Below, in pieces: positions 10,081 to 18,110 of a stretch of DNA of 64,000 nt. Numbering within the stretch: position 1 is the first letter of the stretch; the number at the start of each line of letters is the position of its first letter. Source of the DNA: Agrobacterium tumefaciens (GTDB lineage: Bacteria > Pseudomonadota > Alphaproteobacteria > Rhizobiales > Rhizobiaceae); NCBI RefSeq assembly GCF_005221385.1, contig NZ_CP039903.1:1798001-1862000 (forward strand). The letters are read 5' to 3'. Under the pieces are notes generated by a model. The model saw only the letters and a list, made by a program, of their open reading frames with translations, made no database searches and had not been told where the DNA came from. Both the position numbers and the translations under genes were made by a program.

Positions 10081-11346
10081 TCAGGCCTCGTCCTTCAGCG
10101 TCTCTTTCTGGGTAATCAGCCGCGCGCTATGCTGCCCGCTCAGATAAATCCACAGCCAGCTCCATGCCACGGCAAGCCGCGAACGTGTTCCGATCAGGAA
10201 GTAGATGTGGGCAAGGCCCCAAATCCACCACGCCAGCACGCCCTTCAGCTTGAACCTGCCGAAATCGATCACCGCCGCACGTTTACCGATGGTGGCGAGA
10301 TTGCCCTGATGGCTGTAGCGGAACGGTGCCGGCAAGGGTTTGCCGTCCAGCCGCGCCCTGATGACCTTTGCAACATAAGCGCCCTGCTGCTTCGCCGCGG
10401 GCGCAATGCCCGGCACCGGCTTGCCGTTTTCCTGATTGACGGCGGCCGTATCGCCGATGACGAAGATGTCAGCATCGTCTTCCAGGTTGAGATGCGGCCC
10501 GACAATCGCGCGTCCCGCCCGGTCGGCAGCGGCATCCAGCCACTTCGCGGCGGGAGACGCTTGCACGCCGGCGGCCCAGACAACGGTGCGGCAGGCATAA
10601 TAGGTCTCGCCCACCGTCACGCCCTCATCGGTGCAGGCCGTCACCGGCGTACCAAGCAGAACCTCGACGCCGAGCTTTTCAAGCGCTTCCTTGGCATAGG
10701 CGGAAAGATCCTCAGTGAAAACCGGCAGGACGCGGGGTCCGGCCTCGACAAGCAGTACGCGGGTCTGCCGGGTGTCGACATTGCGGAATTCCGGCGGCAG
10801 CGCCTTGTGGGCCAGTTCAGCAATCATGCCTGCCATTTCCACGCCCGTCGGCCCTGCGCCGATAATGACGAAGGTCAGCAGCGCCTGCCGTTCCTCTTCG
10901 CTGGTGGCGAGTTCGGCCCGCTCAAAAGCCAGAAGCAGGCGGCGACGGATTGTCGTCGCATCTTCAAGCGTCTTGAGGCCGGGGGCGGAACGCTCCCACT
11001 CGTCGCGGCCGAAATAGGCGTGGCGGGCGCCGGTTGCCAGCACCAGCGTATCGAAACCGATCACCTGACCCGAACTTAAATGCACGGTCCGCGCCGCCCG
11101 GTCTATGCCGGTCACCTCCGCAAGCAGGGTCGTCACCTCCTTGCGGTCGCGGTAGAGATGGCGGATCGGCCAGGCGATTTCAGATGTCGCGAGAGCTGTC
11201 GTTGCAACCTGATAAAGCAATGGCTGGAACAGGTGATGGTTGCGGCGATCGATCAGTGTAATGCGGACAGGGGCCCCCTCCAGCCCATGTACCAGTTGCA
11301 AACCGCCGAAGCCTCCACCCACGACGACAACATGATGTTCTTGCAT
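10081..11346 (-). CDS. ndh: type II NADH:quinone dehydrogenase
   Basis: 421-residue peripheral membrane flavoprotein that passes electrons from NADH to quinone without pumping protons. FAD-binding GGGFGG is at residues 10-15 and a second dinucleotide motif (IIGAGPTGVEMAG) near 160 binds NADH. The family signature DDADIFVIGDTAAV precedes the C-terminal third. An amphipathic, tryptophan-rich C-terminus (LAWWIWGLAHIYFLIG, WSWLWIYLSG) anchors it to the membrane. Start ATG 11346. It is monocistronic, with a strong terminator downstream. Confidence 0.93.
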   Translation of the reverse strand: MQEHHVVVVGGGFGGLQLVHGLEGAPVRITLIDRRNHHLFQPLLYQVATTALATSEIAWPIRHLYRDRKEVTTLLAEVTGIDRAARTVHLSSGQVIGFDTLVLATGARHAYFGRDEWERSAPGLKTLEDATTIRRRLLLAFERAELATSEEERQALLTFVIIGAGPTGVEMAGMIAELAHKALPPEFRNVDTRQTRVLLVEAGPRVLPVFTEDLSAYAKEALEKLGVEVLLGTPVTACTDEGVTVGETYYACRTVVWAAGVQASPAAKWLDAAADRAGRAIVGPHLNLEDDADIFVIGDTAAVNQENGKPVPGIAPAAKQQGAYVAKVIRARLDGKPLPAPFRYSHQGNLATIGKRAAVIDFGRFKLKGVLAWWIWGLAHIYFLIGTRSRLAVAWSWLWIYLSGQHSARLITQKETLKDEA

Positions 11347-11417
11347 ATGTCTCTGCCTTCAAAAGCTCGCGCACGGAGCATGCGCAGGCAAAGCATAGGC
11401 GAAAAAATTGACTTTGG

Positions 11418-12173
11418 TTATGAAATAGGCTGACCGCAGGCCTGACAAAAACGCCGGACTGTTTCAGCCATGCCATATTCCAGCGCATCCGCCGTCAGCC
11501 CGTGACCGATGGAAACCTCGGCCAGATAAGGAATGCGTTTCATCAGACTGGGTAGGTTTGCGACGGTGAGGTCATGGCCGGCATTGACGGCAAGTCCGAG
11601 CGCTCTCGCATGATCCGCCGTCTGTCCGAGCTTTTCGAGAAGCGCGTCGCCCTTTTGCGGATCGTCAAAGCAGCCGCCATAGGGGCCGGTGTAAAGTTCG
11701 ATACGCGCCGCACCTGTCGCAGCCGCCAGTTCCACCGGCTCGCGTTCCCCGTCACCATCGGCGAACAGCGAAACCCGCATGCCACCGGCCTTCAGGCGTT
11801 CAACCACTTCCTTCAGGAAAACGCCGTGCTTCCGGAAATCCCAGCCATGGTCTGATGTCGCCTGCGAGGGATCGTCAGGCACAAGCGTTACCTGCTCCGG
11901 CTGCGTCTTTTCGCAAAGAACGAGAAAATCTTCGCTCGGATAGCCTTCGATGTTAAATTCAGCCTTGGGGAAGCTGTCATCGATCAGAGCGCGTAGCACC
12001 GGCAGGTCTGAAAAGCGGATATGGCGCTGATCGGGACGAGGGTGTACAGTCAGGCCGCTTGCACCCGCAGCGAGTGCCAGTTGCCCGAAATGCGCGACAT
12101 CCGGCCACGGAAGATCGCGGCGGTTCCGCAGCATGGCGATTGCATTGAGATTGACGGAAAGTTTTGCGGGCAT
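11418..12173 (-). CDS. pdxJ: pyridoxine 5'-phosphate synthase
   Basis: Condenses 1-deoxyxylulose 5-phosphate with 3-amino-2-oxopropyl phosphate in the final ring-closing step of vitamin B6 synthesis. The protein is a 251-residue TIM barrel. Hallmarks visible are [15 protein letters not shown] at the N-terminus, [36 protein letters not shown] and the C-terminal [18 protein letters not shown] 12173 was chosen because it starts the family N-terminus and has GGAG 10 bp upstream; an upstream in-frame extension to 12278 looks non-coding. Confidence 0.95.
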   Translation of the reverse strand: MPAKLSVNLNAIAMLRNRRDLPWPDVAHFGQLALAAGASGLTVHPRPDQRHIRFSDLPVLRALIDDSFPKAEFNIEGYPSEDFLVLCEKTQPEQVTLVPDDPSQATSDHGWDFRKHGVFLKEVVERLKAGGMRVSLFADGDGEREPVELAAATGAARIELYTGPYGGCFDDPQKGDALLEKLGQTADHARALGLAVNAGHDLTVANLPSLMKRIPYLAEVSIGHGLTADALEYGMAETVRRFCQACGQPIS

Positions 12174-12330
12174 GGCGTCGGGCTCCGGTTCGGAATCTGC
12201 ATCCTGTTTCACGCAGGTTGACGCCGACCGCAAGGAGGCCGATAAAATTTTTTGGAACACGGGAACGAAAACACACAATACACGTTACGGTTCTTATGTA
12301 GCATTTGGCATGATGTCTTGATCAGAAGAC

Positions 12331-12366
12331 AGACCGTTGCGGGGGAACAAGCAACGGAGGTCTTTT
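12331..12366 (+). promoter_or_regulatory. hairpin followed by T-run in the leader of the MerR-LuxR-like gene
   Basis: AGACC-GTTGC, loop GGGGGAACAA, GCAAC-GGA-GGTCT form two 5-bp helices separated by a 3-nt bulge, directly followed by TTT. It lies 41-76 bp upstream of the ATG at 12407 and has the form of a rho-independent terminator. It could end a short leader transcript or act as an attenuator. No leader peptide was recognised. Confidence 0.35.
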
Positions 12367-12406
12367 AAAAGCAGGCACGCCGCCAAAGAGCGCAAAGGGG
12401 GAAACA

Positions 12407-13102
12407 ATGCAGGATGGCCGTATGCCGTTTGAACACGGCGACGAGGACAAACCCAATCTAAGGCTCAGCAGCTTTTTACCTGAGATAAGCCTGCCCTCTT
12501 CCCTGCCCGCCGAACCGGTACCCATTGCCGATATGGCCAATATCTTCGGAGTGACCCACCGAACGCTTCATTTCTACGAAGAAAAGGCGCTGCTCACCTC
12601 GAAGCGCATCGGCCAGATGCGGGTCTACACCCACCGCAACGTCCAGCGCATGGCCGTCATCAATGTCTGCCGCGAAGTCGGCATTTCGGTTGCCGCCATT
12701 ACCGAGATCATGGAAAAACTCGTCCGCTCCCTGTCGCAGGAAGAGGCAGACGACATATTCCACGTCGCGCTGAGACAGCGGAAGAGAGAGTTGACGGCCG
12801 AGCTTTCAACCCTTCAGCGTCAGGCACAGCAGATCGAGGAATTGCTCGTCATCGATAGCGATGCGGACGGCTTCGACGGTGCTGAACGCGGTCCGGCAAA
12901 GGACATCGCCCTCACCGATACCGAACGGAAATGTCTGGAACTGATGGCAGAAGGTTATGCCCCGGTGCGGCTCGCCCGGGCTCTTGGCCTTTCGGGCAGC
13001 GATCTCAATGCGCTTGAGGCGAAGATCATTGGCAAATTCAGTGCCAGCAACCGCTTTCAGGCGGTCGCCAAGGCAGTCCTGCTGGGTGTTATCCGCGCAT
13101 AA
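12407..13102 (+). CDS. MerR-type regulator with C-terminal LuxR-like helix-turn-helix
   Basis: 231-residue regulator of unusual layout. Residues 38-105 are a MerR DNA-binding domain (PIADMANIFGVTHRTLHFYEEKALL, then MRVYTHRNVQRM). Residues about 108-148 are a predicted coiled coil, as in MerR dimers. Residues 168-228 resemble a LuxR/GerE helix-turn-helix (ALTDTERKCLELMAEGY, LARALGLSGSDLNALEAKI, KFSASNRFQAVAKAV). No cysteine pattern for metal binding is visible. A 37-residue acidic, low-complexity tail precedes the MerR domain. AGGGGGA precedes ATG 12407. Effector and targets are unknown. Confidence 0.85.
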   Translation: MQDGRMPFEHGDEDKPNLRLSSFLPEISLPSSLPAEPVPIADMANIFGVTHRTLHFYEEKALLTSKRIGQMRVYTHRNVQRMAVINVCREVGISVAAITEIMEKLVRSLSQEEADDIFHVALRQRKRELTAELSTLQRQAQQIEELLVIDSDADGFDGAERGPAKDIALTDTERKCLELMAEGYAPVRLARALGLSGSDLNALEAKIIGKFSASNRFQAVAKAVLLGVIRA

Positions 13103-13180
13103 AAGCCTGTCGAGGAAAAGTGCATAGCGATTTTCCGCCCGGACAATGCGCAGACAAGGAGATCGAGCCAATGCCCAATC

Positions 13181-14308
13181 TCAACGAACGATCGTAAGCG
13201 TCTCGGCCGCGCGGGTAATGGCTGTGTAAAGCCAACGCTCACGTGAATCCCGGAATGCATAGCTCTCGTCGAAAAGAACTACATTGTTCCACTGCGAACC
13301 CTGCGCCTTGTGCACGGTCAGCGCATAACCGAAATCGAACTCGTCGTAACGCTTGCGGGTCGACCACGGTATTTCGGTCTCGACATCCTCGAACGCCGCC
13401 TTCAGCAGTTTGATCTTGGCTGCACCGCGATCCATATCGTCGTCTTCCGGCCGGATCATCAGATTGATGCCGGGTTTCACCGTCTCGCGCGACGAACTCA
13501 TCACCTGCCAGAGCGAGCCGTTCAGCAAGCCTTTGGCCGGATCGTTCCTGAGGCATACCAGCTTGTCACCCGATTGCGGATAATCGGCCGAAAAACCCTT
13601 CAGTTCGCGAAGTCGCTGATTGTAACGGCGGCGCGTGCGATTGGTGCCGACCAGCACCTGATCGGCTTCCAGCACCAGCGATTGCGTCACTTCTGACTTC
13701 GAGATCACCTGCGCGGAACCATAATCGCCGCGCATGATCTCGCGGCCTTCGCGCACATCCATGGCAAGATGGATGATGGGATTGTCCTTGGCCTGCCGAT
13801 GGATTTCCGACAGAAGATAATCCGGCTCCTGCTCGGTGAAGAAACCGCCGCCCGATACCGGCGGCAACTGCCCTGGATCGCCAAGCACGAGGATCGGCGT
13901 GCCGAAGCTCATCAGATCCTTGCCAAGCTGTTCATCAACCATCGAACATTCGTCGATGATGATCAGCGCCGCCTTGGCAAGCGGGCTCTGGCGGTTGATG
14001 GAAAACATCGGCGCCACCGAGGTCTTGCCGGTCTCCTCGTCTTCCACCGTTTCTTCACCGCGCGGGCGGTAGATCAGCGAATGGATGGTACGGGCATTGG
14101 TTGCCCCGCGCGAGCGCAACACCTGCGCCGCCTTGCCGGTGAAGGCCGCAAACAGCACTTCGCCATCGACATTTTCCGCGAAATGTTTGGCAAGCGTCGT
14201 CTTGCCCGTTCCGGCATAACCGAACAGCCGGAAAACCGGCGTCCGGCCTTCCTTCAGCCAGCGGGAAACAGCCTTGAGCGCTTCGTCCTGTTGCGGTGAA
14301 AATAACAT
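13181..14308 (-). CDS. RecD-like SF1B ATP-dependent DNA helicase (stand-alone)
   Basis: 375-residue helicase related to the motor part of RecD/Dda. Walker A GYAGTGKT is at residues 30-37, Walker B IIIDECSMVDE has Asp119-Glu120, LVLGDPGQLPPVSGGGFF is motif III, and the C-terminal UvrD_C_2 region has DFGYALTVHKAQGSQWNNVVLF and YTAITRA. It lacks the N-terminal RecBCD-interacting or RecD2 extension, so it is a minimal form. No recB/recC neighbour is present. It is convergent with the MerR-like gene, 78 bp apart. A role in repair or replication is inferred from the family. Confidence 0.88.
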   Translation of the reverse strand: MLFSPQQDEALKAVSRWLKEGRTPVFRLFGYAGTGKTTLAKHFAENVDGEVLFAAFTGKAAQVLRSRGATNARTIHSLIYRPRGEETVEDEETGKTSVAPMFSINRQSPLAKAALIIIDECSMVDEQLGKDLMSFGTPILVLGDPGQLPPVSGGGFFTEQEPDYLLSEIHRQAKDNPIIHLAMDVREGREIMRGDYGSAQVISKSEVTQSLVLEADQVLVGTNRTRRRYNQRLRELKGFSADYPQSGDKLVCLRNDPAKGLLNGSLWQVMSSSRETVKPGINLMIRPEDDDMDRGAAKIKLLKAAFEDVETEIPWSTRKRYDEFDFGYALTVHKAQGSQWNNVVLFDESYAFRDSRERWLYTAITRAAETLTIVR

Positions 14309-14432
14309 GCGCCCTCATCGCAGGATTCGAGCCTCATGCGCAACAGAAAAAGAACGAAAGATGAATCGCGCCGCCAGAATGCGGCAATAAAACACGGCTG
14401 GTTTTTAAACCACGACGGCTATCATACCGCGT

Positions 14433-15719
14433 ATGAAGATATTGATTCTCGGCGCGACAGGTTTCATCGGTTCGGAGGTAGTGCGTAGCCTCCACGGCAG
14501 AGGTCGCGCCGTCACCGGGCTGGCACGCTCCGTGGGACGCGCCAAAGACAAGTGGCCTTTCGCGAACTGGATTGCCGCCGATCTCGCCCGCATGACGCAC
14601 CCAGGAAATTGGGATGCGCTGGTCAGGGATCATGACGCCATCGTCAATTGCGCCGGCGCGCTTCAGGACGGTCTTTCGGACGACCTTGCCGCGACACAGG
14701 AAAAAGCCATGCTGGCGCTTTACGAGGCTGCGGCGCAGGCGGGCGGCAAGCTGCTCATCCAGATATCGGCCCGCACGGCGGGAGCCGCAGCCGACCTGCC
14801 CTTTCTCGCGACCAAACGCCACGCGGACGCGGCACTGGCCGCAAGCGGCCTGTCTTACGTCATTCTTCGCCCTGCCCTGGTTGTCGGGCGCAATGCCCAT
14901 GGCGGCACGGCACTGGTGCGCGCGCTTGCCAGCTTTCCGCTCATGCTGCCACTCGTGAGCGGCACGATGCCGGTTCGCACGGTCGCGGTCGAGGATGTGG
15001 CGGCAGCCGTCAACGCGGCGATCGATGGTGAAATTCCGGCGGGCAGCGATCTCGAACTTGCTGCCGGGGAAGCACTGACATTGCGGGACGTGGTCGTCAC
15101 CCACCGGCAGTGGCTCGGCCTGTCCCCTGCCCCTGTCATAAACCTTCCCGCGGCCTTCATGCGTCCCGTCAGCCTTGTGGCGGATGCCGCGGGCGCGCTC
15201 GGCTGGCGCTCGCCGCTGCGTTCGACCGCCATGACGGTCATGTCGGAAGGCATCGTGACGGAGGGTGAGGCGCGACCGAGGACGTTGTCGCTCAAGACCC
15301 TGACGCAGACGCTGGCCGCCCACCCCTCCGGCGTGCAGGACCTATGGTTTGCCAGATCATATTTGCTCAAACCGCTGGTCATCCTCTGCCTGTCTTTATT
15401 CTGGCTGCTGTCCGGCCTCGTGCCGCTGCTGAACATCAATGGAGCAGCAGCGCATTTTCTGCCTTTCATGCCGCAGTCACTGGCCGTGACCCTCACACTC
15501 GCCACCTGCCTCATCGATATCGCCCTCGGCGTTACCGTCCTGTTTCGCCCGCTCGCCAGAAAGGTGCTCATCGGCATGCTGCTGGTCAGCGCGGCTTACC
15601 TCGCCGGTGGCAGCCTGCTGGAACCGGGCCTGTGGATCGATCCGCTGGGCCCCTTCGTCAAGGTCCTGCCTTCCATCGCCCTGACGCTTGTTGCCCTCGC
15701 CACGCTGGATGAACGCTGA
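14433..15719 (+). CDS. NAD(P)-binding atypical SDR fused to a C-terminal DoxX-like membrane domain
   Basis: 428 residues. The N-terminal 300 are an NDUFA9-like atypical short-chain dehydrogenase (GATGFIG at residues 7-13, then a typical NmrA/epimerase body). Residues about 305-428 form four hydrophobic helices of the DoxX-like type (LLKPLVILCLSLFWLLSGLVP, LAVTLTLATCLIDIALGVTVL, VLIGMLLVSAAYLAGG, LPSIALTLVALATL). The next gene starts within the stop codon (TGATG). There is no Shine-Dalgarno sequence; a TATCAT lies 7 bp before the ATG, so a leaderless message is possible. Reaction unknown; a membrane-associated redox role is inferred. Confidence 0.85.
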   Translation: MKILILGATGFIGSEVVRSLHGRGRAVTGLARSVGRAKDKWPFANWIAADLARMTHPGNWDALVRDHDAIVNCAGALQDGLSDDLAATQEKAMLALYEAAAQAGGKLLIQISARTAGAAADLPFLATKRHADAALAASGLSYVILRPALVVGRNAHGGTALVRALASFPLMLPLVSGTMPVRTVAVEDVAAAVNAAIDGEIPAGSDLELAAGEALTLRDVVVTHRQWLGLSPAPVINLPAAFMRPVSLVADAAGALGWRSPLRSTAMTVMSEGIVTEGEARPRTLSLKTLTQTLAAHPSGVQDLWFARSYLLKPLVILCLSLFWLLSGLVPLLNINGAAAHFLPFMPQSLAVTLTLATCLIDIALGVTVLFRPLARKVLIGMLLVSAAYLAGGSLLEPGLWIDPLGPFVKVLPSIALTLVALATLDER

Positions 15720-16201
15720 TGACGCTTGAGGAACTGCTGCGGCTCGCCCACGTCATCGGCGCAACGGTGCTGTTCGGCACCGGCGCAGGCATCGCATTTT
15801 TCATGGTGATGGCGCGGCGAACGGCAAACCCGGCGCTGATCGCCCATGTGGCGGGCACCGTCGTTATCGCCGATACGATCTTCACCGCCACGGCGGCGAT
15901 CATCCAGCCGGTTACCGGCTATTTTCTGGCGCGCATCATCGGCTGGCCGCTGACCGAAGGCTGGATCGCCCTTTCGCTTGGTCTTTATGTCTTCACCGGC
16001 ATTTTCTGGCTGCCGGTGGTGTGGATACAGATTCAGCTGCGCAATATCGCCCGAGACTGCGCCGCTACGGGACACGCCCTGCCGGCGCAATGGTTCCGTC
16101 TTTACCGCATCTGGTTCGTCTGCGGTTTCCCCGCTTTCTTCGCGGTCCTCGGCATTATCTGGCTGATGCTCAACAAGCCGGATATTCCTCTATTCGGCTG
16201 A
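15719..16201 (+). CDS. DUF2269 family integral membrane protein
   Basis: 160 residues with four hydrophobic segments (residues about 8-28, 42-66, 78-100 and 133-153), matching small DUF2269-type membrane proteins. Start ATG 15719 overlaps the stop of the SDR-DoxX gene by one base, so translation is coupled and the two products probably act together in the inner membrane. No catalytic motif is visible and no function is known to me. Confidence 0.8.
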   Translation: MTLEELLRLAHVIGATVLFGTGAGIAFFMVMARRTANPALIAHVAGTVVIADTIFTATAAIIQPVTGYFLARIIGWPLTEGWIALSLGLYVFTGIFWLPVVWIQIQLRNIARDCAATGHALPAQWFRLYRIWFVCGFPAFFAVLGIIWLMLNKPDIPLFG

Positions 16202-16207
16202 TACCGT

Positions 16208-16690
16208 TCAATGGGCCGCCTGCTTTTCGACAAGCTGCGCCAGCTGCTCCGCAACCGTGTTCCAGCCATCGAAGAACCCCATCTCCGCGTGCTTATCGCG
16301 ATCCCCGGGGTTTCTGTGCATGGCATAGGCCACATATTCCATGCCCTCGGGATGATCGCGGAATTGCATGACGGCAGTGAGAAACGGTTGGGCGGAGGGG
16401 CGAAAGCCCGCCGTCAGGGCATCAGTGAAAACCAGACGCTCCCCATCATCCACCGCCAGAAAACAGCCGCTGATATGGTCGCCGAATATCGTGCCATCCT
16501 CGCTGTAGCGCGTCTCGAACGCGCCGCCGGGATAAAGCTCCATTTTTTCCACCCGGCACTGGCCGGGATGCGGCACCCACCATTGTTCAAGGCTGGTCTT
16601 GTCCACCCACGCATTCCAGACAAGCCGGCGCGGCGCCCTTATGATGCGTGAAATCTTCAGGTCGAGATCGGGATTGAAAGTCTCGGTCAT
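16208..16690 (-). CDS. SRPBCC (AHSA1/START-like) domain protein
   Basis: 160-residue single-domain protein of the Bet v1-like ligand-binding fold. The family N-terminus LKISRIIRAPRRLVWNAWVDKTSLEQWWVPHPGQCRVEKMELYPGGAFET and the C-terminal GFFDGWNTVAEQLAQLVEK are clear. The gene overlaps its ArsR-type regulator gene by 4 bp (ATGA). Such pairs are common in Proteobacteria; the ligand is unknown. A second, diverged pair is at 20640-21534. Confidence 0.88.
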   Translation of the reverse strand: MTETFNPDLDLKISRIIRAPRRLVWNAWVDKTSLEQWWVPHPGQCRVEKMELYPGGAFETRYSEDGTIFGDHISGCFLAVDDGERLVFTDALTAGFRPSAQPFLTAVMQFRDHPEGMEYVAYAMHRNPGDRDKHAEMGFFDGWNTVAEQLAQLVEKQAAH

Positions 16691-17046
16691 TGGTCATTCT
16701 CCCCTTTGCTTGACGCTCTATCCTGTTGCGCCATGACGAATTGTTCGAGCCGGTCCGTGCGGCCTTCCCAGATGGCGCGCTGTTGCGACAGCCAGCCATC
16801 AAGCATGGAAAACCGCTGTTTCTCCAACGCGCAGAACCGCACTCGGCCCTGCTTGCGGGTCACGATCAGCCCGGCCTCTTCCAGCTGGCGAATGTGTTTC
16901 ATGAACGACGGCAAAGCCATGTCGAAAGGTTCGGCCAGCGTTCCGATGCTCGCCTCCCCACCGCCCAGCCTCAGGATCACCGCCCTGCGGGTCGGATCGG
17001 CAAGAGACTGGAAGATATCGTCGAGCGCGTCTGAATAGTTTTCCAT
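16687..17046 (-). CDS. ArsR family helix-turn-helix regulator of the SRPBCC gene
   Basis: 119-residue winged-helix repressor-type protein (DDIFQSLADPTRRAVILRLGGG, IGTLAEPFDMALPSFMKHIRQLEEAGLI, RKQGRVRFCAL). The metal-binding cysteine motif of classical ArsR/SmtB proteins is absent, so it is a non-metal sensor or responds to a partner protein. ATG 17046 was preferred to an in-frame GTG at 17061: it has no Shine-Dalgarno sequence, but a -10-like TAGTTA ends 5 bp upstream, which would give a leaderless message. The downstream SRPBCC gene overlaps by 4 bp. Confidence 0.85.
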   Translation of the reverse strand: MENYSDALDDIFQSLADPTRRAVILRLGGGEASIGTLAEPFDMALPSFMKHIRQLEEAGLIVTRKQGRVRFCALEKQRFSMLDGWLSQQRAIWEGRTDRLEQFVMAQQDRASSKGENDQ

Positions 17047-17069
17047 AAGGCTAACTATCACGATAAAAT

Positions 17070-17089
17070 ACTTAGCTCAATGGATAAGT
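17070..17089. promoter_or_regulatory. inverted repeat at the ArsR-SRPBCC promoter
   Basis: ACTTA-N10-TAAGT. On the minus strand the spacer contains TTGAGC, which with 17 bp and TAGTTA would be the promoter of the ArsR gene. A second dyad, ATAGTT-N12-AACTAT on the minus strand, spans the start codon. Two dyads around one promoter suggest autorepression. Confidence 0.5.
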
Positions 17090-17118
17090 TTTAAAATCGC
17101 AAAAATCGTGTCGCGACA

Positions 17119-17145
17119 GGGAATAAACCCGCCGGCTGCGGTGTC
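17119..17145 (+). promoter_or_regulatory. candidate ECF-sigma promoter (GGGAATA ... TGTC)
   Basis: GGGAATA (17119-17125), a 16-bp spacer and TGTC (17142-17145), about 50 bp upstream of the secreted-protein gene. The -35 resembles GGGAAT-type elements used by some alphaproteobacterial ECF factors. Autoregulation by the ECF factor encoded two genes later is an inference. Confidence 0.35.
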
Positions 17146-17194
17146 TCTTGATCTGTTGGCGGCAAAGCCCGCCCGAACCAAGGAGGATATGTCC

Positions 17195-17569
17195 ATGAAG
17201 ATCCGCTTTATCGTTCCCGCCCTCATTCTGGCTTTTGCCGGAACGGCCTATGCGGCCCCGGCGGTCGAAACGGTCAAGACCGACAAAGGCAATGTACTTG
17301 CCGGCGAAAAAGGCATGACGCTCTACACTTTCAAGAACGACAAGAAGGGCGTATCCAATTGTTATGACAAATGCGCGGTGAACTGGCCGCCGTTTTTCGC
17401 AGCCATGGGCGACAAGGCCGAGGGGGCCTATACGACCGTGACGCGCAAGGACGGCAAGATGCAATGGGCCAAGGACGGCATGCCGCTCTATTACTGGGCC
17501 AAGGACATGAAAAAAGGCGACGCCACCGGTGACGGTATGAACGGTGTATGGGATGCCGCAAAACCCTGA
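17195..17569 (+). CDS. secreted COG4315-type repeat protein
   Basis: 124-residue exported protein. A Sec signal peptide (MKIRFIVPALILAFAGTAYA, cleavage after residue about 20) is followed by two repeats of the family pattern: GMTLYTFKNDKKGVSNCYDKCAVNWPP and GMPLYYWAKDMKKGDATGD. The single Cys pair (NCYDKC) may form a disulphide. The start was placed at ATG 17195, which has GGAGG 8 bp upstream; an ATG two codons earlier is too close to the ribosome site. It overlaps or abuts the ECF sigma gene. Function unknown; envelope-stress association is inferred from context. Confidence 0.85.
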   Translation: MKIRFIVPALILAFAGTAYAAPAVETVKTDKGNVLAGEKGMTLYTFKNDKKGVSNCYDKCAVNWPPFFAAMGDKAEGAYTTVTRKDGKMQWAKDGMPLYYWAKDMKKGDATGDGMNGVWDAAKP

Positions 17570-18110
17570 TGGCATGAATGGCAAAACGCGGGGGAGCGTC
17601 TCCCCCGCAGCCGGCACCTTCGAAGCGGAGGTTCTGGCGCTGATACCCATGCTGCGCCGTTATTCCCGCAGCCTTTCCCGCTCGGATGCAGATGGCGAAG
17701 ACCTTTTGCAGGACTGCGTGGAAAAAGCGCTTATCAATAAAAGGCAATGGCGCGGAACGGGTTTGAAATCATGGGCTTACACGATAATGACGAATCTTTA
17801 TCGCAACCGCCACCGCGCCGAGAAACGCCATCCGTCCGAGAGCCTTGACGGCCATGAGACCATCGCCGTCACCGATCAGCTGTCCGATACGCTGGAGAAC
17901 GATCGGCTGCACGGCGCGCTCGCCCTTCTTTCACCCGACATGCGGGCGGTTTTGATGCTGGTGACGGTGGAAGGCTACAGCTATCAGGAGGCGGCCGAAA
18001 CGCTATCGATCCCGCTCGGCACCGTCATGTCCAGACTGTCCCGCGCCCGCGAAACCCTTCGCCAGCAGCTGGCGGCGGACAATATCATTCCCCTGCGGAG
18101 ACCACGATGA
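17553..18110 (+). CDS. ECF subfamily RNA polymerase sigma factor
   Basis: 185-residue sigma factor with region 2 (VLALIPMLRRYSRSLSRSDADGEDLLQDCVEKALINKRQW, then LKSWAYTIMTNLYRNRHRAEKR) and region 4 (ALALLSPDMRAVLMLVTVEGYSYQEAAETLSIPLGTVMSRLSRARETL). Start is uncertain: ATG 17553 lies inside the end of the upstream gene, and ATG 17574 just after its stop; neither has a strong ribosome site, so coupling is likely. The stop overlaps the anti-sigma start by 4 bp. Which ECF group it belongs to needs a profile search. Confidence 0.92.
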   Translation: MPQNPDGMNGKTRGSVSPAAGTFEAEVLALIPMLRRYSRSLSRSDADGEDLLQDCVEKALINKRQWRGTGLKSWAYTIMTNLYRNRHRAEKRHPSESLDGHETIAVTDQLSDTLENDRLHGALALLSPDMRAVLMLVTVEGYSYQEAAETLSIPLGTVMSRLSRARETLRQQLAADNIIPLRRPR

